From DASQFQ01 sp038238015 (GTDB taxonomy: Bacteria > Actinomycetota > Thermoleophilia > Solirubrobacterales > Solirubrobacteraceae): DNA of 64,000 bases. The position numbers and the translations under genes are program-made. Under the pieces are notes generated by a model. That model had not been told where the DNA came from. It did no database searches and saw nothing but the letters and a program-made list of their open reading frames with translations. The DNA is taken from positions 23,103 to 87,102 of the forward strand of contig JBBRYA010000007.1 of NCBI GenBank assembly GCA_038238015.1. Reading direction: 5' to 3'. Of this stretch, positions 9,417 to 17,505 are shown in pieces (the first letter of the stretch is position 1; every line of letters starts with the position of its first letter).

Positions 9417-10850
9417 ATGAGCGGAGGGGCTGTCACATCTGCGTTCAGCCAGTTCGCCTGGAGCCGGCGCTTGCCATCACGAGTAGCGGAAGGCGCGATT
9501 GCCACGGCACTCTCGTTCGTCCTAGGGGTCGCTATCGCCATGGATGCCCGGTTGACGCTTCTAGGATTGGCGGCTGCGGCAGTGGGCCTCGCCACGCTGA
9601 GGTATCCGATGCTCCCGTTGGCGATGGTCGTAGTGGTCGCGAGTGTGTCAGGACGCGACGGCGCGCATCTCTTGGTTCCGGGCGCCGGCCTGCCGGTCCT
9701 TGAGACACTCCTCGCGCTCGGCGCGGGCGTCGCCTTTGGATGGTTGCTTTCGCCCGAGGCTCGGCGCATGCGCCTTGACCCGTTTGCGCACGTCGGTCCA
9801 TGGCTTCCAGCCGCTGGGTGGGGGATCGCGCTGGTTCTACTTCACGCAAGTGGAGATCCGATTTCCCGCCTTCGCGACGCCATGATCTTCATCTACCCGG
9901 TGCTCATCGCGCTTGCTCTCGCTACGGCTTCAGATTGGCAGCTCCGTCGAGGCTCGGAACGCTGGGCTGCGACTGTTGTTCTGCTCGCGGCCGCCGTCGC
10001 CCTTATCGGGGTGTACAACCAACTCACGGGAAGAACGACCGTTACCTCCAGCGGACAGCTTCGTGCGCTTGCAAGCTCGTTCGCTCCCCCGCTGTTCGCC
10101 GCGCTGATTCTGTCGCTGTGGCTGCGCCGCCGACGATGGGGGGATGGGCTCGCGTTGCTCGGTTCGGCGCCCGTCGTCGGGTTGCTGCTCGTCAACCATC
10201 GCTCGGCCTATCTCGCATTGATCGTGGCATTCACTGCATTCCTCATCATCGAGCGTACGCAAAATGGTCCGGCCGGTCCCAAGCTCGCCCGCCTGTTGGT
10301 CCCAGCGAGCGTGTGCCTGGTGATAATCCTTGTGGTCACCCCGGCTGGGCGTGCCGGAGTCGCGCGTTTTGCGAGCATTACGAATCGAAGCGACCCGAAC
10401 GTGGTCGATCGCCTTCAGCTCTCGAGGAGCGCGACAGAATTGACTGGGACCGAGTGGCTTGTCGGTAAGAGCCTCGGGACGTCTGCGACGAGCTTTGCAG
10501 ATGAGCAACCCGACGAGACGCATTACGGCGTTCATAACTCCTATCTGTCTGCACTGCGCAGCGGAGGCCTCATTGGCGCCATCGTGCTCTTCGGTCCCGT
10601 GATGCTCGTTGTATTACGCATGCTCCGTCGGCGCCGGGACCCCTACGTGCAGCCGCTCCTCGCTCTGAGCCTGTTCGCAATGGTGATGACCGGATTCAAC
10701 GTCGTACTCGAGAACGGCTATTTCAGCGTGTGGTTCTGGGTGCCGCTTATTCTCGGCGGGCGAATGGTTGCCCCGTCGCATGATGCCTCGGTCACTATGG
10801 ACGATGGTAGGTCACCAGCAGGGCTCCAAACATCGACACATGGAGCGTGA
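9417..10850 (+). CDS. Second Wzy-like O-antigen polymerase/ligase
   Basis: A 477-residue polytopic protein with about 11-12 membrane segments. The late loop HYGVHNSYLSALRSGGLIGA is the conserved Wzy_C/WaaL-type signature, in which the His is functionally important in studied members. An AAGGGG ribosome site directly precedes the ATG, four bases after the previous stop. It ends in a GTGA overlap with the flippase gene. Because the locus already holds another Wzy-like gene at 400-2451, one may be the polymerase and the other a ligase or a polymerase for a different glycan. This copy, coupled to the flippase, is the better candidate for the repeat-unit polymerase. Confidence 0.82.
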   Translation: MSGGAVTSAFSQFAWSRRLPSRVAEGAIATALSFVLGVAIAMDARLTLLGLAAAAVGLATLRYPMLPLAMVVVVASVSGRDGAHLLVPGAGLPVLETLLALGAGVAFGWLLSPEARRMRLDPFAHVGPWLPAAGWGIALVLLHASGDPISRLRDAMIFIYPVLIALALATASDWQLRRGSERWAATVVLLAAAVALIGVYNQLTGRTTVTSSGQLRALASSFAPPLFAALILSLWLRRRRWGDGLALLGSAPVVGLLLVNHRSAYLALIVAFTAFLIIERTQNGPAGPKLARLLVPASVCLVIILVVTPAGRAGVARFASITNRSDPNVVDRLQLSRSATELTGTEWLVGKSLGTSATSFADEQPDETHYGVHNSYLSALRSGGLIGAIVLFGPVMLVVLRMLRRRRDPYVQPLLALSLFAMVMTGFNVVLENGYFSVWFWVPLILGGRMVAPSHDASVTMDDGRSPAGLQTSTHGA

Positions 10851-12076
10851 AGCGACTCGGGCTCATCGCGCCCCGGCTCGGGGTCCGAGGCTCCTATGCC
10901 CTGAAGGCGTTCGCGGGCCAAATCGTCTTCTCGGCTGTCGCTTTCGGCGGCTCGGTAGCCACCGCGCACCTGCTTGGACCCGAGGGAAAGGGCAAGGTCA
11001 CGGCCTGGGCTTTAGCGGCCGCTCTCGGTTCCCTCACGCTGGGTTTGACCATTCCGACGGGACTCGGACGCGCCTTCCTCTTAGGGAAGAACCACTTACT
11101 CTCCTCGGCCGTACTCCAGCACGGGGGCATGTCGGCGGTGGCCGGAGCCATTGCCGCAGGGGGCGCGCTGACGCTGGGCCTGGATCCGGTGGCTGCCCTA
11201 CTCTTCCTGGTGGTCGCCATTCCTGCTGGGGTGGTCGTCCAGAACGCGCTAACCGTGTTTCAGGCGTCCAAATCGCCTTGGCGCTATCAGCTCATTCGAA
11301 CCATCTCGGTCGGCGTGTTTTCTATCGGCATGGTTGGCGCTTGGCTACTCGGAGCTGGCAACGACGTGCATCTGGCATTTGTACTCTTCGCTGGGGGTGC
11401 GCTGGGTGCGGCAATCGCTGCTCAGGTTACAGTCCATTCTCAGTTCGGATGGTATCGAGGATGGCCCCTGAGGCGGGTCGCTGAACTGGGCCGTGGTTCC
11501 TTCCTGGCGAGTTTCTTTGATTGGGTCCTTCTCCGCTGTGACCAGTTTGTGGTGGTAGCGCTCTTGGGGCCGGCGGCCTTGGGCATCTACGGGGTAGCGG
11601 TCAACTGGGCAGAACTCGGTCAGTACCTCGGACACTCAGTCGGGCAAGCGGTGTTCGAGGATGAACGCACGCTCACGACGCATGCTGCGATCCGCATCTT
11701 CTGGCGTGCGGGTGCGTATGTCGGAGCTCTTACCGTGGCAGTGGGGGGAGTGGGGTTCATCATGATCGAACCGATCTTTGGGTCGCAGTTCGCCGATGCG
11801 CGCTGGGCTTTGCTTCTTCTGGCCCCCGGCATCCCCGCGCGGACAGTGGGCTACGCTGGTGCGCAGATGCTTCTTGCACGAGGTGCTGGGGCGCGTGCAT
11901 CGCGTATCAGCGCGTCGACCGCGGCGTTTGCTCTCGTGGCTTGGCTCGGAGGCGCGTCTCTTTGGAGCATCCGAGGCGCAGCAGCCGCTACGACTCTGGT
12001 GTACATCGTGCAGATGCTGCTCATCGTCCGCGTGTTCTCTAATCAGGAGCGACCCGCTGGTCGCCCGAACGGCTGA
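10847..12076 (+). CDS. Wzx-like polysaccharide flippase (MOP superfamily)
   Basis: This 409-residue protein has about 12-14 hydrophobic segments spread over its whole length and no soluble domain. It begins with the family-like stretch GGSVATAHLLGPEGKG, typical of the first helix and loop of oligosaccharide flippases. It should move undecaprenyl-linked repeat units across the cytoplasmic membrane. Its GTG start overlaps the stop of the Wzy-like gene, so translation of polymerase and flippase is probably coupled. It is slightly shorter than many Wzx proteins (about 420-480 residues). A MurJ-like role is less likely given the neighbours. Confidence 0.78.
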   Translation: MKRLGLIAPRLGVRGSYALKAFAGQIVFSAVAFGGSVATAHLLGPEGKGKVTAWALAAALGSLTLGLTIPTGLGRAFLLGKNHLLSSAVLQHGGMSAVAGAIAAGGALTLGLDPVAALLFLVVAIPAGVVVQNALTVFQASKSPWRYQLIRTISVGVFSIGMVGAWLLGAGNDVHLAFVLFAGGALGAAIAAQVTVHSQFGWYRGWPLRRVAELGRGSFLASFFDWVLLRCDQFVVVALLGPAALGIYGVAVNWAELGQYLGHSVGQAVFEDERTLTTHAAIRIFWRAGAYVGALTVAVGGVGFIMIEPIFGSQFADARWALLLLAPGIPARTVGYAGAQMLLARGAGARASRISASTAAFALVAWLGGASLWSIRGAAAATTLVYIVQMLLIVRVFSNQERPAGRPNG

Positions 12077-12096
12077 CGGAGAAGGTCGAGTACTTC

Positions 12097-13233
12097 ATGG
12101 CACCCTTGAAAGGCCACAAGTTAATCATCGTGGGCCCCAGTCCGCCGCCGGCGCATGGTGTCGCGGTCATGACACTTGCTGTAATCGAAGCTCTCCGCAG
12201 CACGGGTTGGCACATTCAACATCTGGACACTCGCGATCCGCGGCCCGTCGAGCACATCGGCAAGCTTGACCTTCGCAACGTGTGGCTCGCGCTATTGCAC
12301 CTCACTCGATTCGTCAAGCTGTTAGCCAGCACACCGGGCGCGGCCGTTTACGTTCCGATTTCCCAGGGACGCTTGGGCTTCGCGCGCGACGCGCTGTTTC
12401 TCCTTGCGGCAAGGTTCGCGCGACGTCGTCGGTACGTACACCTTCACGGCGGCTACTTCGCCACGTTTAGCCAGTCTGCTGATCCCGCTACACGGTGGCT
12501 CATACGAGTCTCACTGCGAGGCACGACTCAGGCATGGGTCTTGACCGAGAGCTTGCGTGGCCAATTCGCCGGGTCGCTGGAGCTGGGTCGTGTGCGTGTG
12601 CTCGAGAACGCCGTCGCGGATGTCATGGCACACCACGTAGGACCGGCCACGGCGCGGTCCGACAAGACGCCGCTCCGGTTACTTTATCTGAGCAACCTAG
12701 TTCCTGAGAAAGGTTGCGTCGATCTTCTTGAGGCGCTGCAGGGTTTGGGGCCGATGGTCACTGGCATGGAACTGCGCCTCGTCGGCGAGGTGCCCCGCGG
12801 TTCACGCGGGGACATCGCTCAGAGGGTGCGGGCGCTCGAGGCGGTCGGACTGCAAGTGGAGGTCGCGGGTGTCCTCAGAGGCGCCGAACGCGATGACGCG
12901 TATGTCGCGGCCGATGTCTTCGTGTACCCCACTCGCTACCGATACGAGGGCCAACCCCTAGTTCTGCTTGAGGCAATGTCGGCAGGCTTGGCCGTGGTGA
13001 CTACTTGGCACGCCGGCATCCCTGACACCCTGAGAGAGGGCCTCGACGGCTTGCTTGTCGCGCCGGGGGATACTTTCGCCCTAGGAGAAGCTCTCCTCCA
13101 GCTTCGCGAAGATCCGGAGCTTCGCCGCCGCTTGGGGGAGGCGGCGCGCCGTCGGTACGAACAGCGCTATCGCCTCGAACGTTTCGACCGGGAGATTATC
13201 TCGCTGCTCTGCGAGGATGAGATGCTCAGCTGA
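12097..13233 (+). CDS. Glycosyltransferase family 4 protein
   Basis: A 378-residue GT-B glycosyltransferase, predicted to add one sugar from a nucleotide donor to the growing lipid-linked repeat on the cytoplasmic face. The N-terminal domain opens with the Gly/Pro-rich loop IVGPSPPPAHG. The donor-binding C-terminal half begins at LLYLSNLVPEKG and includes the E-x7-E motif (EGQPLVLLE) and PDTLREGLDGLLV, both characteristic of GT4. It is the last gene of the forward operon that starts at 4203. The final 8 bases overlap the end of the convergent gene at 13226. Donor and acceptor cannot be named. Confidence 0.88.
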   Translation: MAPLKGHKLIIVGPSPPPAHGVAVMTLAVIEALRSTGWHIQHLDTRDPRPVEHIGKLDLRNVWLALLHLTRFVKLLASTPGAAVYVPISQGRLGFARDALFLLAARFARRRRYVHLHGGYFATFSQSADPATRWLIRVSLRGTTQAWVLTESLRGQFAGSLELGRVRVLENAVADVMAHHVGPATARSDKTPLRLLYLSNLVPEKGCVDLLEALQGLGPMVTGMELRLVGEVPRGSRGDIAQRVRALEAVGLQVEVAGVLRGAERDDAYVAADVFVYPTRYRYEGQPLVLLEAMSAGLAVVTTWHAGIPDTLREGLDGLLVAPGDTFALGEALLQLREDPELRRRLGEAARRRYEQRYRLERFDREIISLLCEDEMLS

Positions 13234-14242
13234 CAGCGGCGGACTTCCACACGCCCTGGTCATTGACCCACAACTTGTCATTGCCGACTCGGACCTCGCC
13301 GCTGTAGCCACCGCTCGGAGTGCGGGCGCCCACATGAGGAAGTTGTGCGCCAAACGCCGCGAAGTCCGCGGTCTGTCGTGCCTCGAACCGGCCACTACCT
13401 CGGATTCGGAAGGAGGCGACCCCCCCGGTGAGGTAAGCGAATTCAAGGCTCCCATTATCGGCATAGCGGATGCCGAAGACGTTGCTGCCGTCGCTGCGGG
13501 AGAAGCGCAGGGCCATGTTGGGCGCGGTGCCGGGCACCGCTCGAATGCCGAAGTTCGACAGGTTCCCGGAGGTGTCGATCCACGACTTGGGCTCCCCGGT
13601 GGCGGAATTGATGAAAGCAAGAGGATTCCCAGAGCTCCCGCTAGGCACGCGGATAGCGAGACCGCCCATGTCTGGCTGTGAGTCCTCTGGTGAAACGTGG
13701 AGACGGTAATTGGGCGGTGTCTTGCTGACCCAGCCGATGCCGCAAACCGTGGCGGCGTCGCCGTTGTGATGCAAGTAGAACACGTCCGTGACGCCGGGTT
13801 TGGTCTCGTTGATCTTCGCGATGAAGAAGTCTCGGGCGGGCACGGTTGCCGCTACGTCGATCCCCACTGCCCACTTGCCGTTTGATCCGACAAAATGCAA
13901 TTCGGGGGCCGCCGCAGTCGAGCGTGTGTCGACCAACTTGGCATGGGGAGTGATAACGCTCCCGTCGTTCAGGACGCGCGTGAGATTCGTGCCGTCCGCT
14001 GATTGCCATTGGGTCAGGTCCGCATACTGGCCCGTTGCTCCGCGGATCGTCACGGGCACGGTTGCCGGTCCAGAGGCGTTGAAGACGTAGTCATCAAGCA
14101 CGCTCGTCGTCGCTTGCGCCTTCTGTGTCTCGGCGGCCAGCATCGCAACCGTGGCGCCAGTCGTCGCAGCACCAAAGCGCCGTAGCAGCCGCGCGCGAGT
14201 CATCGGCGCGGGCGTCAAGTTGGAGGGCGGGGCGTGATTCAT
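13226..14242 (-). CDS. Tat-exported surface protein with tail-fibre-like repeats
   Basis: A 338-residue protein on the opposite strand inside the polysaccharide locus. A twin-arginine-type leader (LLRRFGAATTG, then a hydrophobic run and AxA at about residue 43) predicts export in folded form. The mature part is Gly/Asn/Asp-rich and beta-rich. Its segments resemble those of phage tail fibres and trimeric surface fibres: LTQWQSADGTNLTRVLNDGS, SWIDTSGNLSNFGIR and GRFEARQTADF, each a short strand-turn with a DG or SG hinge. The C-terminus WVNDQGVWKSAAVS is also fibre-like. An enzymatic role is not visible. A second ATG at 14203 is possible. Its place in the locus suggests a cell-surface or matrix protein. 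Confidence 0.65.
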   Translation of the reverse strand: MNHAPPSNLTPAPMTRARLLRRFGAATTGATVAMLAAETQKAQATTSVLDDYVFNASGPATVPVTIRGATGQYADLTQWQSADGTNLTRVLNDGSVITPHAKLVDTRSTAAAPELHFVGSNGKWAVGIDVAATVPARDFFIAKINETKPGVTDVFYLHHNGDAATVCGIGWVSKTPPNYRLHVSPEDSQPDMGGLAIRVPSGSSGNPLAFINSATGEPKSWIDTSGNLSNFGIRAVPGTAPNMALRFSRSDGSNVFGIRYADNGSLEFAYLTGGVASFRIRGSGRFEARQTADFAAFGAQLPHVGARTPSGGYSGEVRVGNDKLWVNDQGVWKSAAVS

Positions 14243-14361
14243 GTTGAGGCTAGAAAGTAGTTCAGCGAAGCCCGAAGAGCAAGACCTGCTCGCGTGGGCC
14301 CACCGTTGACCGCTGTTCCGCCGCTATAAGCTGCTTCGATCCGCCGCTCTAGGGGGTTTCT

Positions 14362-14598
14362 GTGCCGATCGAATACCAGAGTCTTGACACGGACGAAATG
14401 CGAGAAATCGTCGAGGCTAGATTGCGACAGCTTGAGTCCGAGCACTACAGCTTGTTCTTGATGCGGGGGTCGATCGAGCAGGCTGTGGACATCGATGAAC
14501 AGCAGAAAGCGATGCTGCTCAGCGATACAGACGCGAAGCTGACCACTCTTGAACGATCGATCGCTCTCCACCGCGAGGAGCGTGGGCGGCTCGGATAG
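14362..14598 (+). CDS. Small charged helical protein, unknown function
   Basis: A 78-residue product rich in Glu, Arg, Leu and Gln with heptad-like spacing (ARLRQLESEHYSLFL, AKLTTLERSIALHREE), probably a short coiled coil. A strong AGGGGG ribosome site sits 5-10 bases before the GTG, and a TATAAG box lies at 14325-14330, supporting a real gene. No transmembrane segment or known domain is visible. It is divergent from the surface-fibre gene. The antisense frame at 14239-14658 is longer but has no ribosome site and looks less protein-like. Confidence 0.55.
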   Translation: MPIEYQSLDTDEMREIVEARLRQLESEHYSLFLMRGSIEQAVDIDEQQKAMLLSDTDAKLTTLERSIALHREERGRLG

Positions 14599-14815
14599 AG
14601 CGAGCGCGAGGGCGTCGGGGCTGACCACGGTCGTGATGCCGGATCTGCCAGGCATCATTCCGATGGCAGTCGGATCGAGGCCGGTGTGCTGATCACGTGA
14701 AGCCTGCTAGCCGTGATCTACCGTCTTACGGTGCGGCGCGGTCAATAATTTAGGTATCGCCCTTGCGTAGCCGCGGCCGCTCTGTTTATGGTGCGTTGAT
14801 CGAGGGAGCGATGGA
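14599..14815. other. Intergenic leader of the sugar-transferase operon
   Basis: This 217-base gap holds no convincing gene. It contains a possible hairpin (CTGCCA near 14647 pairing with TGGCAG near 14665), a small inverted repeat ACCGT-ctt-ACGGT at 14720-14732, and an unusually AT-rich patch at 14743-14754 that could include the -10 box of the promoter for the operon starting at 14816. I cannot match it to a known riboswitch. Confidence 0.35.
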
Positions 14816-16456
14816 ATGACGAGCGAACTGACGGATCAGCGTCGCCCGTGGCTGCCGGGCGGGAACGGTCACCCGCCGCGGCCACGCCTGCGCAAGCTGC
14901 GCGGGGCTTCGCGGGTCATCGAACAGACTCCGCCTGCGGTCGGCACCCACATCGCCGTCGAGGGTCTGCGCATTGCGGGACCCGAAGCTCGCGGCCCGGT
15001 CATCCTCGCCGACCGGCCCCTTCATCGCCGCAGGCGACGCCGCTCTCTCATGCGCCGCGTGCTCGCAGCGGCCGACGTGACAGGCTTGATGCTCGCCTTC
15101 CTGATCACGGAGACAATGATCGGGAGCAAGGGCTCGCCGGACTCGCTGTCGCTTGGCACGGAGGTCGGGTTGTTCGTCGTCACGCTCCCGTTCTGGCTGA
15201 TCGGGGCGGCGCTCTTCGGGCTCTACCACCAAGACAATGAGCGGGCCTTCCACTCGACCTCCGACGATCTCGCGCGCGTCTTCCTCCTCGTGACCGTAGT
15301 TGTCTTCGCCTTGACCTACGGAACCCTTCTCAGCCGGAGCGCCGACCCGAACCTGACGAAGTTGATCGTCTTCTGGGCGCTCGCCTTCGTGCTGGTGACG
15401 GCGAGCCGTGTCACCGCCCGGACCCTAACCCGCGGCAGCGCCGCGTATCGCCAGAAGACACTCGTCGTCGGAGCCGGCGATGTCGGTCAGCTCGTCGCCA
15501 GGAAGCTGCTCGCCCACCGCGAGTACGGCATCGACCTGCTCGGCTTCGTGGACACCGACCCCAAGCCGCGCAGAGGCCACGCTGAGAGAATCCCGGTCCT
15601 CGGCGCCCTCGACGAGCTCCGGCGCCTGGTCGACATGCACAGCGTCGAGCGGGTGATCTTCGCCTTCTCCGGAGACTCACACAGTCAGTGGCTTCACCAG
15701 ATCCGCGACCTCCGCGACGCCGGGGTGCAGGTCGACATCGTTCCACGCCTGTTCGAGCTGATCGGGCCCAAGGTGGACATCCACGGCGTTGAGGGTCTTC
15801 CGCTACTCGGTCTGGCCCCACTGGAGCTTGCGAAGTCGACGCGCCTCGTCAAGCGGACCGTCGACGTCGTCGGCGCCGCGCTGGCGCTCATCGCTGCCGC
15901 TCCGCTCTTCGCGGTGGTAGCGGTGCTGATCAAGCGCGGGGGAGATGGCCCCGTGTTCTTCCGCCAAGCGCGGCTCGGCAAGGACATGCGCAGCTTCACG
16001 ATGCTCAAGTTCAGGACGATGAAGGCGGACACCGATCAAGCGGTGCATCTCGCCTACATCAAGACCACGGCGACGGCCGACGCAGCCCTCCAAGGGACGG
16101 GCTTGTTCAAGCTCGATCAGGCCGACATGGTGACCCCCGTCGGTCGCTGGCTTCGGAGGACCTCCCTCGACGAGCTGCCCCAGCTGCTGAACGTCCTGCG
16201 CGGCGACATGTCGCTTGTGGGCCCGCGTCCGTGCCTCCAATACGAGGTCGATCACTTCCAACCCCACCACTTCGACCGCTTCCTGGTTCCGCCAGGACTC
16301 ACTGGTCTTTGGCAGGTCAACGCGAGGGCTCGCTCCACGTTCGGTGAGGCACTTGAGATGGACGTGCTCTACGCCCACAGCCAGTCGGTCTGGCTGGATA
16401 TGCGGCTCCTGATCCGCACGCCGCTCGAGCTCCTGCGCTCGCAGGCGACCAAATGA
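14816..16456 (+). CDS. Polyprenyl-phosphate sugar-phosphate transferase (initiating transferase)
   Basis: A 546-residue enzyme that transfers a hexose-1-phosphate from a nucleotide sugar to undecaprenyl phosphate, the first step of repeat-unit assembly. Four hydrophobic segments near residues 75-210 are followed by a Rossmann-like domain (VVGAGDVGQLVARKL). The C-terminal bacterial sugar transferase domain has a membrane hairpin (VDVVGAALALIAAAPLFAVV) and the motifs FRQARLGKD, LKFRTMKAD, TSLDELPQLLNV and SLVGPRP. The layout is that of WbaP/WcaJ-type exopolysaccharide transferases. AGGGAG lies 7 bases before the ATG. It overlaps the next gene by four bases. Confidence 0.92.
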   Translation: MTSELTDQRRPWLPGGNGHPPRPRLRKLRGASRVIEQTPPAVGTHIAVEGLRIAGPEARGPVILADRPLHRRRRRRSLMRRVLAAADVTGLMLAFLITETMIGSKGSPDSLSLGTEVGLFVVTLPFWLIGAALFGLYHQDNERAFHSTSDDLARVFLLVTVVVFALTYGTLLSRSADPNLTKLIVFWALAFVLVTASRVTARTLTRGSAAYRQKTLVVGAGDVGQLVARKLLAHREYGIDLLGFVDTDPKPRRGHAERIPVLGALDELRRLVDMHSVERVIFAFSGDSHSQWLHQIRDLRDAGVQVDIVPRLFELIGPKVDIHGVEGLPLLGLAPLELAKSTRLVKRTVDVVGAALALIAAAPLFAVVAVLIKRGGDGPVFFRQARLGKDMRSFTMLKFRTMKADTDQAVHLAYIKTTATADAALQGTGLFKLDQADMVTPVGRWLRRTSLDELPQLLNVLRGDMSLVGPRPCLQYEVDHFQPHHFDRFLVPPGLTGLWQVNARARSTFGEALEMDVLYAHSQSVWLDMRLLIRTPLELLRSQATK

Positions 16457-17505
16457 CCGGCCTCGGCGAGATCGACCCGGTAAAGGTTGCGGTGGTCGGG
16501 CTCGGCTACTGGGGGCCGAACCTCGTCAGGAACCTCCATGAGCTGCCCGAAGCAGAGCTGCTCGCCGTCTGCGATCTGAACCCGGGCGCGCTGGCGAAGA
16601 TCGTCCGCCGCTATCCCTCGGTCCGGTCGACGGATTCGTACGAGGAGCTCCTGGCGGATCCGGAGATCGAGGCACTTGTGATCGCGACGCCGGTGTCGAC
16701 GCACCATCCGCTGGCCGCAGCGGCGCTCGCGGCCGGCAAGCACGTCTTCGTCGAGAAGCCGCTCGCCGGGTCATCCCTGGAGGCCAGGGACGTCATCGAG
16801 ATGGCCGAGGGCCTCGGGCTGGTGCTCATGCCCGGTCATACCTTCCTTTACAGCCCGCCGGTCAACCTCAGCCTGGACCTGATAAACCGCGGAGAGCTCG
16901 GCGACATTTACTTCATCACCACGAGCCGCGTGAACCTCGGGCTGCACCAGTCCGACGTGAGCGTGGTCTGGGATCTGGCGCCGCACGACTTCTCGATCCT
17001 GCGCTACTGGCTCGGCGAGCTGCCCGTGCGCGTGTCGGCGCTCACCCGGTCCTGCATCGTGCCCGGCACGCCCGATGTGGCCTTCATCGACCTCGAGTAC
17101 GCCTCGGGGACGATCGCGCACGTTGAGTTGTCCTGGCTCGCGCCGAGCAAGCTGCGCCGCACGGCCATCGTGGGCTCGGAGAAGATGCTCGTGTACGACG
17201 ACACGAGCAGTGAGCCGGTGCGGATCTTCAACTCGGGGGCCAACGTGTCCGAGCCCGGCACGTTCGGCGAGTACAAGCTGACCTACCGGACGGGTGACAT
17301 CATCTCACCACACCTCGAGGCCTCCGAGCCGTTGTCGCTCGAGCTCGCCGACTTCTGTTCGGCGATCCGCACAGGCAAGGAGCCGCGCTCGAACAATGCC
17401 GTGGGCCTCGACGTGGTCGCCATGGCGGAGGCCGTCGACCGCTCTATCGCGGACGGCGGCCGTCCGGTCGACATCGAGCATGAGCCGCTGGCCAGTGCGA
17501 GATGA
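16453..17505 (+). CDS. Gfo/Idh/MocA family nucleotide-sugar dehydrogenase
   Basis: A 350-residue NAD(P)-dependent dehydrogenase. The Rossmann fingerprint VVGLGYWGPNLVRN is at about residue 13, and the catalytic-Lys motif VFVEKPL is near 98. The central His region WDLAPHDFSILRYWLG is a signature of the WlbA/WbpB-like branch, which oxidises UDP-GlcNAcA at C3 and usually works with a DegT aminotransferase. Such an aminotransferase lies at 19713-20852, so the pair could make a 3-amino uronic acid sugar. ATGA overlaps link it to both neighbours. Confidence 0.88.
   Translation: MTGLGEIDPVKVAVVGLGYWGPNLVRNLHELPEAELLAVCDLNPGALAKIVRRYPSVRSTDSYEELLADPEIEALVIATPVSTHHPLAAAALAAGKHVFVEKPLAGSSLEARDVIEMAEGLGLVLMPGHTFLYSPPVNLSLDLINRGELGDIYFITTSRVNLGLHQSDVSVVWDLAPHDFSILRYWLGELPVRVSALTRSCIVPGTPDVAFIDLEYASGTIAHVELSWLAPSKLRRTAIVGSEKMLVYDDTSSEPVRIFNSGANVSEPGTFGEYKLTYRTGDIISPHLEASEPLSLELADFCSAIRTGKEPRSNNAVGLDVVAMAEAVDRSIADGGRPVDIEHEPLASAR

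Noticed and set aside
14239..14658. 139-codon frame antisense to the small charged protein
   Set aside because: It has no ribosome site and a less protein-like composition than the plus-strand frame, which has AGGGGG and a TATAAG box.
14640..14690. Possible riboswitch or cyclic-di-GMP aptamer before the sugar-transferase operon
   Set aside because: Only a 6-bp hairpin is visible, without the conserved core of a GEMM-type aptamer. A connection with cyclic-di-GMP would be attractive but is unsupported.
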